Positions 23,755 through 35,274 of a DNA stretch of 64,000 nt are shown here, piece after piece. How positions within the stretch are numbered: position 1 is the first letter of the stretch; every line of letters starts with the position of its first letter. The translations under genes and the position numbers were made by a program. This DNA comes from Bombyx mori (taxonomy: Eukaryota; Arthropoda; Insecta; Lepidoptera; Bombycidae). The stretch lies in contig NC_085111.1 of NCBI RefSeq assembly GCF_030269925.1, forward strand, positions 5,696,142 to 5,760,141. The letters are read 5' to 3'. The notes under the pieces were generated by a model, which was not told the DNA's origin, searched no databases, and saw nothing but the letters and a program-made list of their open reading frames with translations.

Positions 23755-24175
23755 CTAGAGGTCCCGCAGTAGTCGAAATTCGACTATAATTAATTGGAAT
23801 TGTAAGTTTGTACACTATTATGATTGTGTTTTATACTTCTATAATCACAAATTTCGCCAAGGCTACACTATAAAAAAATATTAATAAAGACAAACAATAT
23901 TTAATCTATTCTCAATTTGACTACAGACGTCAAGAACAAAAGTTTGACAATAAATAGTATGCATGCGTGTGTGCGTCAAATACATGGTATGTAGTGTGTT
24001 TAATGTTTTCTTTATTGATTTAATGTATCTTTTGTGCATTATTTAAAAAAAATATTAGCATTGTGCACTTCTTCTCTATATTCTCTATAAGTGTGGAAAA
24101 TTTCATACTCCTCCATCGGCGCAATTTTCGTAAAAAGGGATACAAAGTTTTTGCTTCACGTATTATTATTATACA
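23755..24175 (+). repeat. dispersed repeat family C, copy 2 (complete)
   Basis: CTAGAGGTCCCGCAGTAGTC opens the copy, followed by AATTTCGCCAAGGCTACACT, TCAATTTGACTACAGACGTC, ACATGGTATGTAGTGTG, CTCCATCGGCGCAATTTTCG and TTGCTTCACGTATTATTATTATACAG. It is the most complete plus-orientation copy and defines the order used for copies 1 and 3. Confidence 0.6.
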
Positions 24176-24179
24176 GATT

Positions 24180-24335
24180 TTCATTTCGTTCTTCATTCGC
24201 GAAGCAGCTGCTCTTGAGTTGTTAGGACTCCTTGCATGCGCTCGGTCAGTTGCGCTTAGCAAATCCCACCCCTCCTGGCTGAGGCTTTGCTTGCCCACCT
24301 GTTCTGGTGAAATTGGAAAGGACACGAGTAATCCC
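24180..24335 (+). repeat. family F related fragment
   Basis: ATTCGCGAAGCAGCTGCTCT, GCAAATCCCACCCCTCCTGG and GCCCACCTGTTCTGGTGAAA match, in the opposite orientation, the left part of the copy at 40415-40665. It directly follows family C copy 2. Confidence 0.6.
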
Positions 24336-24894
24336 TCAATCCTAAAAAAAGATGGGTGGTGTCGTGGGACACCGGATAGGAACGAAGTTCCTTATTATAA
24401 AAATATTAATATTAAGTTTTATTCGAGGTATAAAGAAAATAAAACTGGAGGTTTGGCAACAACCCACGGTCATCCGGTAACGTGCGAACTTATTGTGGTA
24501 CACTTCATTCACAGTTGTTTGCATAAGAATTAGTGTATTGCGCAAACGAACGCTCTGAGATCGTGGTCAATGAATGATAAAAAAATATTTTATTTTTTGT
24601 ACGTTAAATCGTACACTGTGTGCATTACTAATAAAAATCTTACGTTACGGACGTTTTGTCCCGGTTAGGGTACCCCTCCGCATCGTCCCATAAGGAGCCG
24701 CGTTCCAAAAACAATTCGTTCTTTGACGTGCCATTCAGCTGTTATATAACTAATAAATTGTAAGGCTTCAATTATTTTGTAGTTCTAATGTAGTTCTTTA
24801 ATGTTTGCTGGCGGAAAACCGATATCAAGGACAAGACAAGGACAAGGACTTAGAACTTCTGTGTTGAGAGTTCTGTGAACGTTTTTTGAGAGGA

Positions 24895-25040
24895 CGCGAT
24901 TCTGATTCGGTGGTAGGCCATGTAAAGCACTGCTCTTGGTAGGGCCAGTTAGCCCATTTTCAGGTTAAGTCCCGTGAGTTCGCCTACCAGTCACAGTGTA
25001 GATGGAATAGCCCGTTAGTCTACTAGAAAATAGGTAGGGG
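24895..25040 (+). repeat. family F fragment, plus orientation
   Basis: GCGATTCTGATTCGGTGGTA, AGCACTGCTCTTGGTAGGGC and CCCGTGAGTTCGCCTACCAG follow the family order. The copy lacks the CCCACTGAG start. Confidence 0.6.
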
Positions 25041-25269
25041 GAAAAGGCAGGATCCCTTCGTCTCATTTTACCATTGTACCTTCAGTCACCGGAGAAGAGT
25101 TCCACATTACTTGAAACCGCTGCGTTGATCCACAGCAAGTTTCCATTATTTTTACCACATACCATCTCATTGCACTTTGGCTACAATAATATGTAAATGC
25201 AAAAATTAACAATCTAAACTAGCTTGACTAGTAGTGTAATAATAGATGGAGCAGAAAACCTTAATGATA

Positions 25270-25787
25270 AAAAAATCGGTTGTCTGTAAAGTCGGTTTAC
25301 TGAGATAGTTGAACGTGACAACGTCATAAGAAAATACTGATGGAATGGTTTCATTTTTCAGAAAATAATAATAATTTTATTTGTTTGATAGATATTTTGT
25401 ACGGATATAGAGAAGGAGGTAAATGGAAATCACGATTGAATTGATCAAGTTACATTTATTTGTACGCATAAATACAATTCAACTACACCACATTCACTTT
25501 TCACTGAACTTCATACTTGACGAAAACATGTAATTAATGTATTATTGTCTATACAAGCTGCTATCAGCTTCCACGCGGATGTATCGCTCACTCAAGTAGG
25601 AGAGAGACAGATGTCGAACGCTGCCGAACGCGGAGGCCGATTGTGCCTCATTGTCGCTCGTTGCGCGCTCTCGCTTGCACTTCAAGCCTTAAATGGAGCG
25701 CCTCAGAGCGAGGTAACGCCGCATGAGTCATGTTTTTTCGTGTGTGCACCCGTCTCCATCGAATTATAAGACGTTGTCACGTCAAAA
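25270..25787. repeat. dispersed repeat family E, copy 2
   Basis: Closely matches 16774-17182 (AATCGGTTGTCTGTAAAGTC, CCGAACGCGGAGGCCGATTG, CTTAAATGGAGCGCCTCAG, GACGTTGTCACGTCAAAA). About 100 bp of extra AT-rich sequence sits at 25362-25470, where copy 1 has only a short spacer. The termini show the same opposed GTGACAACGTC words. Confidence 0.6.
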
Positions 25788-26662
25788 TTTATACGGTATT
25801 TTAGTAAGTCTATGACACAATAGTAGTTGTCAATGAATTATAATTAGCCGCCGAGTAATCAGCGTACACGCTATCGTGTTTATTACAGCAGATATACCTA
25901 CCCGCCGTTGTCCGAAACATGTCATTTGTCGTAATGAAAAGTATCCTGCGTGCCTATCGAGGTTATACGAAAACATATTTTTGGGAAATTTCATCTAAAT
26001 TCGATTAAATTTTTGCCTCTATGAGTAGGTATTAAGCATTCTAATATACAAAGATTTACATTTTTAATATTATACATTGCTATGATTTCTATATATTGTG
26101 CCGTCAAATCCAAAGTCGAAGGCAAGAGCTAGTGAAAAATAAAATATAAATTATATCTGGTGATAATACATTCGATATACTTTTCGATAAATTTCATATC
26201 AACGTCCTGCTTATTTCTACAATGGAGTAATCCTTGACCTTGACAATGACCTTTTATGCTAAGAAACTAACGGCACGCGCGAGAACCATAGATCATAATT
26301 TAATTGATTTAATCGAAAAATTATTTTCGGTCAAGTCCTTCCTTTTTTTTTAAAAGAGACCGAACTTGTTTCTGTTGCTAATTATAAATTAACCTGTTTT
26401 ATGCCCCGTTTAAGTTCATCATTTCCTAGATGATAACAATATCCGGGCGGCAAGCATTTCCTTATCAAATGTCTAGGTCAAGAATTAATAATTAATATCG
26501 ATTTTATTATTCGTTGATCGATCTGATTAAATGATAACCAGCGAATATATTTATGTAAAATCTTATGTCAAAGGCTTATTGTTTTTAGGGTATTCAGACA
26601 ACTTTTTATTTTCATATTTTATTAAGTCAAATTTTCCATAGTATTTTTTTTTAATAAAGATT
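25788..26662. other. AT-rich DNA, nothing recognised
   Basis: No gene or repeat recognised between family E copy 2 and the next SINE. Confidence 0.45.
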
Positions 26663-26810
26663 GTTTTTTTTGCTTAGGTGAGCGGACGAGCTCGCAGCCC
26701 ACCTGGTGTTAAGTCGTTACCGGAGCCAATAGACGTCTACGACGTAAATGGCGCCACCAAACTTGAGATATAAGTTCTAAGGTCTCAGTATGCCCCACCC
26801 TTCAAACCGA
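26663..26810 (-). repeat. Bm1-type SINE fragment
   Basis: Poly-T then GCTTAGGTGAGCGGACGAG, CCCACCTGGTGTTAAGTCGT, CTTGAGATATAAGTTCTAAG and CCCCACCCTTCAAACCGAA. It is antisense, with the GTTACAACGGCTG segment deleted and no head. Confidence 0.8.
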
Positions 26811-27052
26811 ATTTTCGGCCTATACATGATCCAAGATCTAATCCTCCTCCGATTATAATGTTCTGAATTTTTTGCTAGACGTTTACTGAGTCTCGCGAAC
26901 CGTAAAACAACGTGACCGTTATTTTGTTTTAAATGTACCGTTGTAATACACTGATCTAATTCTTTTTTTTTACAACGCTCAAAAGACTAGTTAGATGATA
27001 ATATATTACAATTCGCTTTAGACATTCATACAGCAATCATATAGCAAATTGT

Positions 27053-27259
27053 TAGTGGCGGTAGGACTTCTTGTGAGTATGCATGGGTAGGTACCACCAC
27101 CCTGCCTATTTCTGCCTTGAAGCAGTAATGGTTTTCGCTTTGAAAGGTGGGCATTCCTTGTTCTATGAAATGGAGACCTAGAACTCATGTCTCAAGGTGG
27201 ATGACAATAATTATGTTGTTGATGTCCATGGGCTCCAGTAACCACAAGATGGGCCCCGA
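27053..27259 (+). repeat. Bm1-type SINE fragment, diverged
   Basis: TAGTGGCGGTAGGACTTCTT, GGTAGGTACCACCACCCTGC, TTGAAGCAGTAATGGTTTTC and GGGCTCCAGTAACCAC are recognisable. Both ends are lost. Confidence 0.75.
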
Positions 27260-27841
27260 CCTCGTGTACCCTTCAGGTTACAGCTTTTACGAGACTTCTC
27301 CGTCTCAATTCGTCCCACTGTATGAACGTTCAGTAGGAAAATACTTCATTGCGATTTAATGAGATCTGTTCTGCTAGTAGATAATTTTACCGTTTCAAAA
27401 TTAATACACATAGTAACAATTGTCAACGTTATTATCAATCGACAAAGGACGTAACGGGCAAAAAAATATCAGCTGCATTTTTATCACTGACGTGCGCCGA
27501 CTAATCTTTAACGTCTTGGAGTTACAAACTGATAAGTACCTTTTATATACCTAACTGCAACGTATGTATTTTAAAAACATTGAACTCAACAAATAAATTC
27601 AAATTCAATTTGTGTTCAATTAAACATAATTTTACGTGTCTGTAGTATGATGATATGAGGTTTTTGAATTTTCGTAACGAACTTAACCTAAATTTTTTCT
27701 AGAAACCTCCATTGAACCGCCTGTCAAGTGAGTTGATCGCGCGAGATCATCGGCGTGCAACACACGGGCGCGGTCGTGGCGTGAGCTGATTCAGCCAATG
27801 AATGACTGCGTTGCGTTCGTGTATGTGCGAATGTGACTGTG

Positions 27842-28135
27842 CATCTATAAATTATTACGTGAATCAAAAACTTTGTAACTCTTTTTACGAAAATTGCGCG
27901 AACGGAGGAGTATGAAATTTCCCACACTTATAGAGAATATAGAGATGCAGTGCAGAATGTTATTTTTTTTTATTGTGCATAAAAAATACAGTAAATCAAT
28001 AAAAATAACATTACCCACACTACCAACCATGTATTAGACACACACACACGCGTGCATAACTGCATACTATTTGTTTATTGTCAAACTTTTCATAACGCTT
28101 ATTGTCTGTGGTCAAATTCAGAATAGATTTAAATA
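27842..28135 (-). repeat. dispersed repeat family C, copy 3, joined to a Jockey element
   Basis: On the minus strand the copy begins within the family at ATATTTAAATCTATTCTGAATTTG and ends with TTGATTCACGTAATAATTTATAGAT. Its 5' part (CCCGCAGTAGTCGAA...) is absent. In its place, in the same orientation, lies the interrupted ORF2 of the Jockey-like element, with the junction at about 28134-28137. Confidence 0.6.
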
Positions 28136-29299
28136 TGGTTTGTCCCAGCTTCCAGTAGGTAATCTAATAGGTGGTACATGCATTTTCGGTCTTTTCATTT
28201 TCCTAGTAGCCTTCCATAGAGAATAGTTGGTGTCTGGACTAGGCTTTAAATTTCTTAAGAACGATTGTAGCTCGTCTTTTTGCATTGCCTTAGTTAGGTG
28301 TTTTAATTCCTCAGAAGCATTATTAAAAGCTCTCTTATCAGCAGGATAGCCAGTGTTATGCCATATTCTGCGCAGATTCCGCCTCCTAGACACCATATCC
28401 TTGATATGTTTGGGGTAATGGTGCAAAACCACAGATGGGAATTTTCTTAGCGGCGTAGATCTGCCTAGTGCCTCGTGAATAAGTTGATTTAGATTTTCTA
28501 CAGCATTCTCAACATCTCCAGTGGATTTCAAAGAGATGTTTAAATTCAGATTATTGTTGATGTACTCTTGGTAGGTTTCCCAATTGGTATTCTTGTTATA
28601 TGGTTTAGGTGGATATTCATTTAACAAGATAGTAGAGTTTATATTAAGAATCACTGGAGTGTGATCGGAGGATAGATCAGTACAAGATTTGACGCTCAGC
28701 TGTGTTTGGGGCACATTCTTGGTGATAAAGAAGTCAAGTAAATCCGGCGTTTTCTTTCGATCAGTCGGCCAGTAGGTTGGCTCACCTTGAGACAAGCAGT
28801 ATAAAGAAAGTTCTATAGTCGTCTGGAATAGCTGCCTGCCTCGTGGTAGAGTCAACCTTGAGCCCCAGTAAGTGTGCTTAGCGTTCCAATCGCCGCCACA
28901 GACAAATCTACTCCCCAAACTTAAGAAGTAATCCTTGAAGTCATCAGCATTAATATTGTGTCTTGGAGGACAGTATATAGCAGATAGAGTTGTTTCAGTG
29001 TTTTTGTCTTGTATTCTGATAGATGTAGCCTGTATTTTTTCAGTACTGTATTCTTCTAGCAGGTGGTGTTTAATGTTTTTTTTTATTATAACTGCTGTTC
29101 CACCGTGGGAGTTGCCAGAGGGGTGATTTGTAGAATGAACAAAATAATCTTTTATTCTAATGTGAGTTCTATGAGTAAATCTCGTTTCAGAAATAAGTGC
29201 TACATCTATTTTTTCTGTCCTTAGGAAGATTTCTAATTCTAGGCATCTGTCTGACAACCCATTGGCATTCCAAGTAACTACACGTAGATTATTGATCAT
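28118..29299 (-). pseudogene. Jockey-type ORF2, endonuclease domain only
   Basis: About 385 codons are element-derived; the last few before TGA come from the neighbouring family C repeat. The N-terminal APE-type endonuclease is well preserved: TWNANGL (metal-binding Asn, about residue 11), ISETRF (catalytic Glu, about 38), GGDWNAKHTYWGS (Asp and Asn, about 136) and SSDHTPVIL (terminal SDH, about 209). A linker follows, including RRRNLRRIWHNTG. The reverse transcriptase domain is completely missing, so the product could nick but not copy. The ATG overlaps the ORF1 stop as ATGA at 29296-29299, pointing to termination-reinitiation. Endonuclease and linker contain no internal stop, so decay is recent apart from the truncation. 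Confidence 0.85.
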
Positions 29300-30960
29300 T
29301 TGGGCACTAGGCGGGATATTAATTGAATCATCCGATTCATCATGCTGTCTATCATGTTAGTCATGATGGTTTGAAATTTATTAAACATGCTGTCTATGAG
29401 CTTATTCAGTTCACTGCTGCCAATCAAGTGGGATTCAGTCTGTTGTTTATTATTATTGGAGTTCACTGCATCTGCATAAGTTTTAAATATGTTTTTGGTA
29501 TATTCTGCTTTCCTGGGCTTTTCCTTATTTGGTTGTGAGGCTGGGGTATCTTTGATTACATTTTTGGGATTAATTTTTAAAATTTGTTGTTTATATTGTT
29601 TGTATTTAATACAGCCTTTGTAACTTGCAGGATGTTTCTCTTGGCAGTTAACGCATGTTGCTTCAGTATCTGGTGTCTTTTTACAGCTTACAGTGGGATG
29701 ATCTCCTCCACACTTTACACATCTATGTGGTCTATAACATTGATTTTTGCTATGACCAAACTTCTGACATCTCTTACACTGTAGAATCTCTGTTGTTTTA
29801 TAAGGGGCTTCAAAAGATACTTTCATATTGTTTAATCTGTTTACCTTGAATACCTCTTTGTTATTATGTTTAGGTTCAAGGTCAATATAGAACAACGGCA
29901 AGTCTTGTTTAGTTGTTTTATGTCGTACTTTAACAATATTTCTGACTTCATGGCCTAAATCTCTTAATTCAGATTTGATAACTTCCGTGTCCTCAGTTGA
30001 GTGAAGCCCACGGAGAACGACTCTGTAAGCTCTTTCGCTTTTGAGCTTATATGTATAATGACTGATGTTGTTTGTAATAAAATTGTCTCTGATCTTCTTG
30101 TACATTTCTATATCTCTTGGTAAGATTTTTACTACATGTCCTGACCTCAAAGTGGTCATAGTATATGTCATTGGGTCATCATTGGTAATTTTGTTCAGTA
30201 TGTCCTTGAGGGTTTTTATGTATGCCACACCCGTAACAAATATAGGTTCGGGCTTAGGTATTTTTGGTTTAGGATCGCTTCCGTCTTCATCGAGTATCTC
30301 TAATGTTTCAAATTGATTATGGGTAGATATCGGGTATGTGGTTTTCTGTAACTTATTAATGTTTCCTTTTAAATCTGAGTGCGATTCAGTTCTCTTCCTT
30401 TTTATTAGAGGAACCTGGTCACTCTGCCATGTACTATGTTCAAGGTCTTTAGTTGTGGTTAGGAATAGCGTAGGTTCTTGTTCTTTATTTATGGCACTTA
30501 ATGAGTTACTTCGTGTTCTTTCAAACATGTTGCGGTGAAAAGTTTGTTGTACCATATTAGGTAATTTTGGTTTATTCATAGGGTTGATTCCATATCCATC
30601 AGATCGCAAAGTTGTGCCCCCCCCAGAATACGAGGGGCTGCCTGAGTTAGACTCAGGGAGGGATTCTCCGGTATTACCGGTACCCTCCTGGGGTAGTTTG
30701 TTTTTCAAATTTGCATTCATTTGGATTCCTTTTTCTTCCTACTACTCTAGATCCCCAGGCTTGCTATAGCCTCTTCCAACCAATTGCTTGGCAGGTTGTA
30801 TGGTTATACCGCCATTGCTCGGTCGCCATTGCCTCGTTTGTTATCTAGCAGGGAGTACCACGGAAACCGATTGGTTTCCGCCGCCATCCGGCGCGCGCAG
30901 GTGAGGTTGACTGTAGGGTCGGTGGAGGTGTTGTTACCGTTCTCCCCTAACTCCCCTAAA
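28134..30960 (-). mobile_element. Jockey-type non-LTR retrotransposon, 5'-complete, 3'-truncated
   Basis: From 30960 leftwards there are about 240 bp of 5' untranslated sequence starting CTTTAGGGGAGTTAGGGGAG, a complete ORF1, and the endonuclease part of ORF2. The sequence then stops before the reverse transcriptase. Loss of the 3' end with a preserved 5' end is the reverse of ordinary truncation. A hairpin CGGAAACC-GATT-GGTTTCCG lies in the leader near 30858-30877. Confidence 0.8.
29296..30720 (-). CDS. Jockey-type ORF1 (Gag-like RNA-binding protein)
   Basis: An intact 474-codon frame. The N-terminal third is hydrophilic and of low complexity. A middle region (about residues 150-300, with YRVVLRGLHSTEDTEVIKSE) resembles the RNA-binding fold of Gag-like ORF1 proteins. 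Three zinc knuckles follow: CX2CX4HX4C (CKRCQKFGHSKNQC, about 314-327), CX2CX3HX4C (CVKCGGDHPTVSC, about 333) and CX2CX3HX6C (CVNCQEKHPASYKGC, about 351). This knuckle trio is typical of Jockey-clade ORF1. The protein would bind element RNA and form ribonucleoprotein particles. The start ATG at 30718-30720 follows the leader directly. No frameshift or stop is seen, unlike ORF2, which is cut short. Confidence 0.88.
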   Translation of the reverse strand: MNANLKNKLPQEGTGNTGESLPESNSGSPSYSGGGTTLRSDGYGINPMNKPKLPNMVQQTFHRNMFERTRSNSLSAINKEQEPTLFLTTTKDLEHSTWQSDQVPLIKRKRTESHSDLKGNINKLQKTTYPISTHNQFETLEILDEDGSDPKPKIPKPEPIFVTGVAYIKTLKDILNKITNDDPMTYTMTTLRSGHVVKILPRDIEMYKKIRDNFITNNISHYTYKLKSERAYRVVLRGLHSTEDTEVIKSELRDLGHEVRNIVKVRHKTTKQDLPLFYIDLEPKHNNKEVFKVNRLNNMKVSFEAPYKTTEILQCKRCQKFGHSKNQCYRPHRCVKCGGDHPTVSCKKTPDTEATCVNCQEKHPASYKGCIKYKQYKQQILKINPKNVIKDTPASQPNKEKPRKAEYTKNIFKTYADAVNSNNNKQQTESHLIGSSELNKLIDSMFNKFQTIMTNMIDSMMNRMIQLISRLVPK

Positions 30961-31542
30961 GGTACATAAATAAGTATGTTTCTATAAGAAATGTAAGGAA
31001 AACAATGCTACGCTACAATTGCACTATTATTGCTTATTCTTATGAAACATAATCCACTGCAGCAATCTAGCAGCCATATCCATTGATTAATTTATCCGAT
31101 CGAAAACCACATTAATTGTAGCCCGCATATTTGCTTACTTAATTCACATAGTGTGAAGATACTAATAATATCATATAGTACGAATTTAAGAAATGATAAA
31201 ACATTTGGTTTGTCTTGGAATCACGATATTAAATTATAAAAAAAATTAATTATTACAGATCATGTACAGACTTGCTGGATATTTAGCAGTGTCCGAAGTC
31301 TATAGAGATGTAAATTAAAAGTTTAAAAGCGTAACATTTTGTCTGTGAGATTAAAACCGATAATTTATGTACATACATAAATGTGATACGTCTTATAGTT
31401 ATCTCGTTGAGTTGTAAAGCACGTGTGCCAAGCGTGACGAGATGATGTAATATGCACATGATGTGTAGTAGTCTGTAGTATACTACAAAGGTAACATGAC
31501 ACATTATTGAATTCAATGATGCTGGCTTTTTTATTTCTTACT
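30961..31542. other. AT-rich DNA, nothing recognised
   Basis: Flank 5' of the Jockey element. No repeat or gene recognised. Confidence 0.45.
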
Positions 31543-31810
31543 AGCTGACCCGGCAGACTTCGTAGTGCCTCAATCGAGAAATAAAACACCTAAACTTTTG
31601 TATAAAATAAACTTAACACAAACAAAATCAAAGATAAAACAAAATTGTTATTTTTATTTAATTCTGACTATATTCATATTTATCTACCTTTTAAATCTTC
31701 TCTAGACTTCGACAAATAATTCAAAATCAAAATTAGGCAAATCGGTCCATCCATTCTCGAGTTTTAGCGAGACTAACGAACAGTAATTCATTTATATATA
31801 TATAGATAGA
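31543..31810 (+). repeat. short dispersed element with CTAGCTGACCCGGCA start and TATAGAT end
   Basis: Starts CTAGCTGACCCGGCAGACTT, includes CAAATCGGTCCATCCATTCTCG and GAGACTAACGAACAGTAATTC, and ends TTTATATATATATAGATAGA. This architecture is common in moth genomes and is usually the 3' part of RTE-like or derived short elements. Relatives are at 34845, 35275, 44073 and 51434 (minus). Confidence 0.65.
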
Positions 31811-33245
31811 TTTCAAAAAGCTATGATAAAGTGTGCAATACTGGTTGGCCTATTTGGTACCCTTCTTTTCATTTCAACTCCAAGTTTCGAATACACTAGA
31901 GCTTTCTTTTCAGAGATTAAAACGTCTTTCTTTATGTCATGATCGAAATTCGTAGAAACTCAAGATTTTTTTTGTGTTTTTCTTCAGTCGTCATAAGAGA
32001 CCTTTGAAAGTTTGCGATGTCAATGATATCTATAAATACATAAAATACTTGTAACCTCTGAAGTGAGAAGGAAGATATTTATTTAGTATGTGAAATGGTT
32101 TTTTCAAATATAAATTACGTAAAACTAAAAAGCGCACAACTGCGACCTTTTGTTACAACCAATAACTGATTTGACGTCCGACATAAAAAAATGACATTAA
32201 TTACAAAACAGAAACAATTCAGATACCTACGTATTCTTTACTATTTTGATTTAAGATACTACATCCTATTTCGTTTCTTTAATTGGTACCTATATACTTT
32301 GCTTTATTTATTACACTTTGTTTTATTACTTTAACAATACAATTAAAAAATCTTAAATTATCATTATTATGTTACATCGCACATCACACGTCGACATTTT
32401 ATCTTGTCGTCACCAATGTGTTTAGCTGGCATTGAAGCAAGTAACATGCACCAGAACCAGATAACATTTTTGTGGGATAGTCGAAAAAAAAAAATTGGAT
32501 CCCGTAGCCTTTGATAAGCTCTAAATTAATAGAATGAATGATTCAAAAAAAAAAAAAACTTTGATTCAGAGTTATCTTCTGTCAAACAAATGTTATGTAC
32601 CTACGATACGAATATTAAATGGAATAGGGCCAGTAATTTAAACAGTTAAACCTTTTTGCATACCCATTAAGTATAATACAAAAAGTGTTTTCACTGTGAT
32701 TTTCACCAGAGAAATACCATGCATATGCAACACTAAGCATTGAGTCGGTAAGTTCACCGAACGTTCATATATAAAATTTTAATAATTAATTTTAGTCGAT
32801 CAAAAATGAAATGTTTTGAGCCACTTTACGAAGTACCGATTGAAAGATTTTTGACCCTAATCGTGATAATTATTGAATCGAATGTGTTCGCCCACGTGTT
32901 CGAAGCGTGACAGCATGACGCACGCATACGGAACGTGGTGTCTGTTACATTAATATCTATGCTATCAAAACGTAATAAAATTTATTGAAAGAATAATTTC
33001 GTTCATCGAGACGATAACGATATGTCTGACGGATAGGTTTTCGCTAAGAAAAAAACAAATTTAACGTGAAAAAACCTTAGCTTAGATTTCATCACCCAAA
33101 TCGGAAAGTCTGTATCGATGCAGGGTTTGCCAGTATCGTGTAGGTAATATAAAAAAGTTCTAACTAAGATATTAACGTATATCGTAGCAGTTTTGCTTAA
33201 TAGCAAATAAGACTAATTATAGCCTAATTAGATATTTTTTACTAA
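31811..33245. other. AT-rich DNA, nothing recognised
   Basis: No gene or repeat recognised. Homopolymer A runs lie near 32486 and 32546. Confidence 0.45.
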
Positions 33246-33448
33246 GTACCATCCAGCTTTGGAATGAGCTCCCCTCTACGGTGTTTCCCGAGCGCTATGA
33301 CATGTCCTTCTTCCAACGAGGCTTGTGGAGAGTAATTAACGGTAGGCAGCGGCTTGGCTCTGCCCCTGGCATTGCTGACGTCCATGAGTGACGGTATCCA
33401 CTCACCGATGAGCCGTATACTTGTCTGTCTACAACGGTTATAAAAATA
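33246..33448 (+). repeat. CR1/L2-like 3' end fragment
   Basis: The coding remnant TTTGGAATGAGCTCCCCTCT matches WNELPS of the 46987-47226 frame. It is followed by GAGCGCTATGACATGTCCTT, GGTAGGCAGCGGCTTGGCTC and GGCATTGCTGACGTCCATGA, and ends in an A-rich tail. Only the last codons and 3' UTR are kept. Confidence 0.7.
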
Positions 33449-34844
33449 TAAAAAACTACTTTTAAATATTGTGCTAACTGATCAAACACTAACAACACCT
33501 TAGTTGTCAAGTGCAAAATATTCTAAACGTCGGAAATAATTTATTTAAAATAAAAAACGCGAGACTAAACCGTAACTTACGGTTACTTGTAAATTATATA
33601 ATCGAATCACAATAAAAGAAGAAAATACTAATTACAACCGATTCGATTTAGAATTTGGTTTGTACCTAAATGCGTAGCTGTTTGAGGAAAATCCGCGACG
33701 CATCAAAGCTTTCACGTGGGTTGTAATAAATGATTAAACATATTTTATCGAATTTGAACGAAAAATATGTTTTTTTTTTTAAATTCTTTGTTATCGAGAA
33801 AAACCTGTTACACAAACTATCAAATCACACAAAAAGACACTTTAGAAACATTGCAAAATGAATTGAAAAGGTCAATGAAAATGTTCGTGATGTACTCGTG
33901 TGAACCTAATATTGATATTTTACACGTTAGGGATTCGTATGTGACTCGGCGGTATTATAAGTGTCTCTTACTTGGAAACTTAGATTTGAAAGTATCCTGT
34001 AATGGTATTCCTGAAAATGCGCATAGGATATTCAGGAAGTACTAAAGATAAAACTCTTGAAGACGAAGATAGGTCGTAAGTTTACATGATATTTGATAAA
34101 CACACACAAAAAAATACGTATTACACTCGGGGACTGCGGTGGTAAAACTATTGTATAGCATTTTTTATCATCATCAACTTATGCAATTATAATTAGACAA
34201 TAATAATTTAATATTAAAACAATAATAAAATAAGACCACGCTATATTTATAAGCATTTAACAAAAGCAAAACATTAACTGTCCTCTTCACACTCATAAGC
34301 TAGAGCGCGCGAGAGAGAGATGGGCAGACTTTTCATAATGCGCATGCAGTGCGACATCACGCTGCGCGCTTATTCACAAACACTACACAAACGCAACGTG
34401 TGAATGTGTTGAACGCGAGCTACATGCTAGGTGGAGTGGGGGTGTTAGGTTTTATTTTTGTTATGGAATTTCTTGATTCGGTCGCAGCACTCAAAGCCCG
34501 CGATAAAAGTTATGCAATAGCTTAAAAATGGTAATTGAAAAAGTATAACCTCACTGATATCTCTTTATATTGCACACAATGTATTATAATTTAGAATCAA
34601 GTGAAGCGCGGAGTCAACAGACTCAATCAAACCTTTGATTTAGATTACTGGTTCACCAAAGATTATATCTATTTAGTTACTAGTGGACCCGACGAACTTT
34701 GTTCCGCCACATGGTTTGTTTCAAACACATCAACCGGTCAACTTCAAAATTCTACTATAATTAACCATAGAATATATTACGTTTAGCTGTCAGTTGCGTT
34801 TTGTTATTACATATCAGTTGTGTTTTGTTATACCACGTTTTATG
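33449..34844. other. AT-rich DNA, nothing recognised
   Basis: A GC-richer GAGA-containing patch lies at 34300-34440 (GCGCGCGAGAGAGAGATGGG). The open frame at 33767-34045 has no recognisable motif. No gene called. Confidence 0.45.
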
Positions 34845-34992
34845 TCGCGTCCCACGGGAACGTGATAAAAAGTACCCTATGTCCTTCTCCTGGTTTTAAG
34901 CTACCTCCTCACCAATTTTCAGCCAAATCAGTTCAGCCGTTCCTGAGTTATAAATAGTGTAACTAACACGACTTTCTTTTATATATATAGAT
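34845..34992 (+). repeat. short dispersed element tail (TATATAGAT end)
   Basis: GTCCCACGGGAACGTGATAA, TACCCTATGTCCTTCTCCTG, CAAATCAGTTCAGCCGTTCC and TTTTATATATATAGATTA follow the plan of the 31543 element: a conserved CAGTTCAGCCGTT block, then the TATAGAT terminus. Confidence 0.6.
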
Positions 34993-35274
34993 TAAACGAT
35001 AAATGTTATGATTAATTAACGCACTGTTACAGTGAATAAAAATCAAATGATTATTAAGAAAATTAACTTAGGCAATCGAAGGTCCAAATTGAACGGGTTC
35101 AAGAGAATACCCAGAATTAATTATGAGCTAATTATCGTATAATACTAACCTTTAGGCCGGGAAGCCGATAGTCACGGTCAGAATCCATTGTTATTTACAA
35201 TTAATTGATACAATGCCAGATGTGTTCTTGAAGAATAAATAAAAAAAATATCATTTCGTAAATTTATTTTTCCA

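Noticed and set aside
16935..25769. Paired small frames at 16935-17156 and 25545-25769 with similar peptides
   Set aside because: The similarity is at DNA level across the whole family E repeat, including non-coding parts, so the frames are incidental.
20744..28050. CA/GT microsatellites near 20745, 21045 and 28036
   Set aside because: They are short and ordinary, not worth a separate feature.
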